DNA of 64,000 bases from CAYJDR01 sp964368965. GTDB lineage: Bacteria > Chrysiogenota > Deferribacteres > Deferribacterales > Mucispirillaceae. Made by a program: the position numbers and the translations under genes. Under the pieces are notes generated by a model, which had not been told where the DNA came from, made no database searches, and saw only the letters and a program-made list of their open reading frames with translations. Numbering within the stretch: position 1 is the first letter of the stretch; every line of letters begins with the position of its first letter. Location of the stretch: NCBI GenBank assembly GCA_964368965.1, contig CAYJDR010000001.1:62001-126000 (forward strand), read 5' to 3'. Below, piece after piece: positions 60,653 to 64,000 of this stretch.

Positions 60653-61505
60653 TGCAGCCATTATTGTAAAGTTTAAAGGCGATTTAAGTAGTGAAGTTAT
60701 TAGAGTATTAAAAATACTTGATAAATATAATGTTATCCCGATGTTTGATGAGTGTACACTTGCACGCCTGACATTAGATAGAGATCTGAAACCATATACT
60801 ATTTCAGAAATGCGCAAAGAAGCCAACTTCGTAATAGTACTTGGTGGCGATGGCACATTGCTATATACTGCAAGGCTATTTCGCTTAATAAACATACCTA
60901 TGCTAGCATTTAACTTTGGCAGGCTTGGGTTTATTATGGAACTTGATATTTCTATGGTTGAAGAAACAATCAGAGATTTTATGAACGATAAACTCATGTT
61001 CAGTAGGCGTATGAAACTCTCTAGTGAAATTAGAAAAATTGGTGGCTCGGTAGAGTTCGAAGAGGAAGTATTAAACGAAATTGTTATAAATAAAGGTGCA
61101 CCATCACGTATGTTGGAGCTCAGCATATATATTGATGATAACCTTGTGTCAAAATATCGCTCAGATGGTATTATTGTTTCGACACCGACTGGCTCAACGG
61201 GTTATACGATATCTGCTGGTGGCCCTATTGTTCATCCTGATATGGATACTATAATTTTATCACCAATATGCCCACATGCGCTTAATATGCGCCCGATCGT
61301 TGTGCCTCAAACAAGCAAAATCGAGATTAAGATCGAAAGTTTGAATACAGAAGCGTTTATTACATTTGATGGACAAATTGTTAAACCTATTGATAGCACT
61401 TATGTTGTGCGCATCGAGAAGTCGCTAGCATATGCGCTTATTGCTGGTGCAAAAGATAGAAATTATTATAATATACTACGTGATAAACTAGGCTGGGGAG
61501 GCTAG
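60645..61505 (+). CDS. nadK: NAD kinase
   Basis: Phosphorylates NAD to NADP; about 286 residues. The motifs are VLGGDGTLLYTARLF and the glycine-rich STPTGSTGYTISAGGPI, with FNFGRLGFI between them. ATG 60645, with GAGG eight bases upstream, is chosen over GTG 60636. It overlaps the tlyA stop. The tlyA-nadK-recN order is a common conserved cluster. Confidence 0.95.
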   Translation: MTNAAIIVKFKGDLSSEVIRVLKILDKYNVIPMFDECTLARLTLDRDLKPYTISEMRKEANFVIVLGGDGTLLYTARLFRLINIPMLAFNFGRLGFIMELDISMVEETIRDFMNDKLMFSRRMKLSSEIRKIGGSVEFEEEVLNEIVINKGAPSRMLELSIYIDDNLVSKYRSDGIIVSTPTGSTGYTISAGGPIVHPDMDTIILSPICPHALNMRPIVVPQTSKIEIKIESLNTEAFITFDGQIVKPIDSTYVVRIEKSLAYALIAGAKDRNYYNILRDKLGWGG

Positions 61506-61507
61506 TA

Positions 61508-63151
61508 GTGTTAACATATATCGCAGTTAAAAACCTTACAGTTATAGAGTCTGCAAGTTTAGAGTTTAGCAACGGGCTAAACGTTATCACAGGTGAAACA
61601 GGCGCTGGTAAGTCTGTGCTTGTTGGTGCGTTGAAGTTCTTAATGGGTGATAGGCTCAATAGGGCAGTATTGCGTGACCCATCTCAAAAACTATTTGTTG
61701 AAGGTATATTTGCTGACACAAGCAAACTTCCTAGCGAACTTATCGAACAATATGAAATAGAAGATGAACTCATATTATCAAGAGAATGTGATGACTCTGG
61801 TAAAAATAAAGTATATATCAATGGGCGTGTTGCGCCAGTAAATAAACTGCGTGAATTTTCCGAATACTTAATAGATATCCACGGACAACACGAACACCAA
61901 GTTCTTTTTGACCCTGCAAAACATTTAACATTTCTTGATTATTTTATTGATAAATCTGTTTTGTCTACTTATGCAACAGCATATAGCAACTATGCAACAA
62001 AGTATAGTGAGCTAGCAAAGATGAAAGAACAAATCTCAGAAACTAGCAAGTTGAAAGAAATGTACGAATTCCAACTTGAAGAGATAAACTCGCTTGATAT
62101 TAACCTAGAGTTTGATAGTGTTATTGATGATAAAATTGATTTCTTATCAAATATTGAAAAGATTAAAGAAGCAACAGCACAGTGCATTGATATGCTTGAA
62201 GAGGGCGAAATATCTGCACTTTCACTCGTTGGCCGTGCAGAGCGTGCTATTAGTGGCGTTGCTAAAACTGCTACCGAGCTTGAGAAAGCATCTGAGAGCC
62301 TTGCTGCTGCTGAAAGCTATATAAAAGACGCTGTATCATACATCAGCAGCGTGTTTGATAACCAACTATCAAACCCTAATGAGCTAAATGACTTGATAGA
62401 TAGAAAATATAAACTCGTAAACATCATGAAAAAGTACGGCACAACGCTAGAAGATGTGCTAAAGTATAGAGATGAAATTGATGAGAATTTGAATAATGTA
62501 TCGTTCTCGAATGAGAAATTAGCAAAGTTAGAGCAAGATGTGAAATCGCTCGAAGATATCGCTATTAAGCAAGCTGATAATCTAAATGCTATCCGCATGG
62601 AGAAATCGCTTGAGATATCAAACAAAGTTGTTACTATCTTGAAAGATTTAGAATTGCCTCAAAGTAGGTTTGAAGTAAGGTTTAAAAATGCTGGTAAATT
62701 AGATAGTCATGGTGGTGTTAGTGCAGAGTTTTTCATATCTACTAACGCTGGGTTTGATCTTGGTCCTTTATCGACGGTGGCATCTGGTGGCGAAGTGTCA
62801 CGTGTGATGTTAGCGCTTAAAGAAGTATTTGCCGATGCTGACTGCATTGATACATTACTATTTGATGAAATAGATACAGGCATCAGTGGTAAAGCTGCAA
62901 AAAGTGTAGCAGAAAAACTTGATACATTGAGTAATTCAAAGCAAATAATTGTTATCACTCATTTGCCTGTTGTTGCAGCTAAGGGTGATTGTCACTTTCA
63001 TATCACAAAAGGTGAGCAAGAAGGAGTGTCAAAAACAACTATTTGCAAAATTGATGAAATAGATAGAAAAAACGTAATCGCAACAATGATATCTGGTGAA
63101 GTTACACCAGCATCACTTGACCAAGCGAATGAATTAATGATGGAGCGTTAA
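61508..63151 (+). CDS. recN: DNA repair protein RecN
   Basis: SMC-like ATPase of 547 residues acting in double-strand break repair. Walker A is ITGETGAGKSVLV; the signature and Walker B are ASGGEVSRVMLALK and LLFDEIDTGISGKAA, followed by ITHLPVVAAKGD. The two central coiled-coil arms lie at about 160-200 and 290-380. Start is GTG 61508, two bases after nadK, preceded by GGGGAGG. Confidence 0.95.
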   Translation: MLTYIAVKNLTVIESASLEFSNGLNVITGETGAGKSVLVGALKFLMGDRLNRAVLRDPSQKLFVEGIFADTSKLPSELIEQYEIEDELILSRECDDSGKNKVYINGRVAPVNKLREFSEYLIDIHGQHEHQVLFDPAKHLTFLDYFIDKSVLSTYATAYSNYATKYSELAKMKEQISETSKLKEMYEFQLEEINSLDINLEFDSVIDDKIDFLSNIEKIKEATAQCIDMLEEGEISALSLVGRAERAISGVAKTATELEKASESLAAAESYIKDAVSYISSVFDNQLSNPNELNDLIDRKYKLVNIMKKYGTTLEDVLKYRDEIDENLNNVSFSNEKLAKLEQDVKSLEDIAIKQADNLNAIRMEKSLEISNKVVTILKDLELPQSRFEVRFKNAGKLDSHGGVSAEFFISTNAGFDLGPLSTVASGGEVSRVMLALKEVFADADCIDTLLFDEIDTGISGKAAKSVAEKLDTLSNSKQIIVITHLPVVAAKGDCHFHITKGEQEGVSKTTICKIDEIDRKNVIATMISGEVTPASLDQANELMMER

Positions 63152-63157
63152 ACAATA

Positions 63158-63808
63158 ATGGATAGTATCTCAGCATTTATAGATAGTTTATTACACTTAG
63201 CAAGTGAAGCAATAGCATGGGTAGTTAGCACAATAGGGCGATTAGGCTATATGGGAATTATATTGCTAATGGGTCTTGAGAGCTCGTTTGTTCCATTCCC
63301 TAGTGAAGTTGTTGTGCCGCCAGGTGGGTACTTAGCATCTCAAGGTGAGATGAATTTATTTTTAGTTATCATGGCTGGTATTATCGGCTCTATTTTAGGC
63401 TCATTGTTGAACTATTGGATAGCTGCAAGGTTTGGGCGTACGTTTTTATTGAAGTATTCTAAATATTTTTTCTTAAACGAAGAAAAGTTTGCAAAGTTTG
63501 AAACTTTTTTCAATACACACGGCGAGATTACAACCTTTGTAGGCAGGCTTATACCTGGTGTTAGGCAGTATATTTCATTTCCAGCTGGCTTAGTGCGCAT
63601 GAACTTAACAAAGTTCATATTCTACACCACATTAGGCGCAGGGATATGGGTTACTGTGCTTGCTTATGTTGGTTATATCGTTGGAAATAACATAGATTTA
63701 GTTAAAGCAAATGTTAAAACAATAACAGTTTATTTAGTCCCAATGCTTTTTTTACTTGTATTTTCGTATATTTTTTTATATAAAAGGAAAAGAGCAAAAG
63801 GTAATTAA
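63158..63808 (+). CDS. DedA family membrane protein
   Basis: A 216-residue inner-membrane protein with about five hydrophobic segments. Family motifs are FVPFPSEVVVPPGGYLASQG and GRLIPGVRQYISFPAGLVRM, including the conserved arginines and acidic residue. DedA/VTT proteins are now linked to lipid scrambling, including recycling of undecaprenyl phosphate and phosphatidylethanolamine; which lipid applies here is unknown. It lies six bases after recN and ends at the start of the LysM gene. Confidence 0.92.
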   Translation: MDSISAFIDSLLHLASEAIAWVVSTIGRLGYMGIILLMGLESSFVPFPSEVVVPPGGYLASQGEMNLFLVIMAGIIGSILGSLLNYWIAARFGRTFLLKYSKYFFLNEEKFAKFETFFNTHGEITTFVGRLIPGVRQYISFPAGLVRMNLTKFIFYTTLGAGIWVTVLAYVGYIVGNNIDLVKANVKTITVYLVPMLFLLVFSYIFLYKRKRAKGN

Positions 63809-64000
63809 ATGTTAAATAAATTAATAATCACATTAGCAATATTCTTTTCAATGCAAAGTTTTGCATTGGCAGAAGTATATACAGTAAAATCTGGCGATAC
63901 ATTATATGGCATGTTATCAAACAGGTACGCGCCTATTGATATCACATCTATATCTAACCAAATCAAAGCACAGTATTCTGATTTCATCTTAAAAGTCGGC
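63809..64000 (+). CDS. Secreted LysM domain protein, 5' part (partial)
   Basis: The first 64 codons of a gene that leaves the window. Residues 1-21 form a signal peptide (LIITLAIFFSMQSFALA), followed at once by a LysM peptidoglycan-binding motif VYTVKSGDTLYGML. Proteins with this start often continue into an M23-type endopeptidase, but that part is not present, so the enzyme activity is only a guess. Its ATG follows the DedA stop directly. Confidence 0.8.
   Translation, partial: MLNKLIITLAIFFSMQSFALAEVYTVKSGDTLYGMLSNRYAPIDITSISNQIKAQYSDFILKVG

Overview
This is an AT-rich stretch of bacterial chromosome. It is densely coding, with many 1-4 base overlaps, and it is made almost entirely of housekeeping genes. 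No tRNA, rRNA, CRISPR array, insertion sequence or prophage gene was seen, and no gap between genes exceeds 300 bases. The gene content fits a Gram-negative anaerobe or respiratory bacterium. The evidence is a periplasmic triheme c-type cytochrome, a complete Rnf ion-pumping complex, signal peptides and a lipoprotein, endonuclease-type MutL, a DUF465 protein, and a B12-binding radical SAM protein fused to DUF2344 beside rodA. The Deferribacterota (for example the low-GC Mucispirillum lineage) or a neighbouring former-deltaproteobacterial group is my best guess. That placement is inference from gene content, not a search result.

Layout. 1-4099 (+): end of rodA, radical SAM/DUF2344 protein, TIGR02757 protein, thioredoxin. 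4337-4618 (-): IHF/HU protein. 4838-13674 (+): murJ, dtd, a metallo-beta-lactamase hydrolase, tsaB, rimI, a DUF465 protein, metK, ahcY, an unusual flavoprotein, plsC, folK. 13789-17494 (+): a secreted lactonase-like metallo-beta-lactamase, a polar amino acid ABC transporter, ybaK. 17531-20217 (-): gdhA, larE, panD. 20340-21119 (+): a TauE/SafE permease. 21182-32538 (-): cytochrome c7, an ileS-lspA-purH-purD-purE-tsaC operon, a PAS/coiled-coil protein, a ComF protein, gpmI. 32744-64000 (+): a Dsb-like protein, mutL-miaA-ftsB-like-xseA-greA, pgsA-plsY, ribD-ribE-ribBA-ribH-nusB, small unknowns, yhaM-like, ymdB-like, rpiB-glyA-dCMP deaminase, rnfCDGEAB, pyrF-pyrE, PilZ-STAS-rlmN-bcp-xseB-ispA-dxs-tlyA-nadK-recN, a DedA protein, and the start of a LysM protein.

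How the genes work together. metK and ahcY form part of the S-adenosylmethionine cycle. The rib cluster covers most of riboflavin synthesis, supplying the flavin that RnfC, RnfD and RnfG use. ispA and dxs feed isoprenoid synthesis. rodA and murJ serve the cell wall, and pgsA, plsY and plsC serve phospholipid synthesis. tsaB, tsaC, miaA, rlmN, tlyA, dtd and ybaK serve tRNA/rRNA modification and translation proofreading.

No wholly new system is evident. The most unusual points are: dxs, whose conserved N-terminus is encoded upstream of any ATG, GTG or TTG codon; a RibBA protein whose RibB half has lost its catalytic motifs; a lipoamide-dehydrogenase-like flavoprotein lacking both the redox disulfide and the C-terminal His-Glu pair; and a consensus promoter lying on top of the tsaB start codon.
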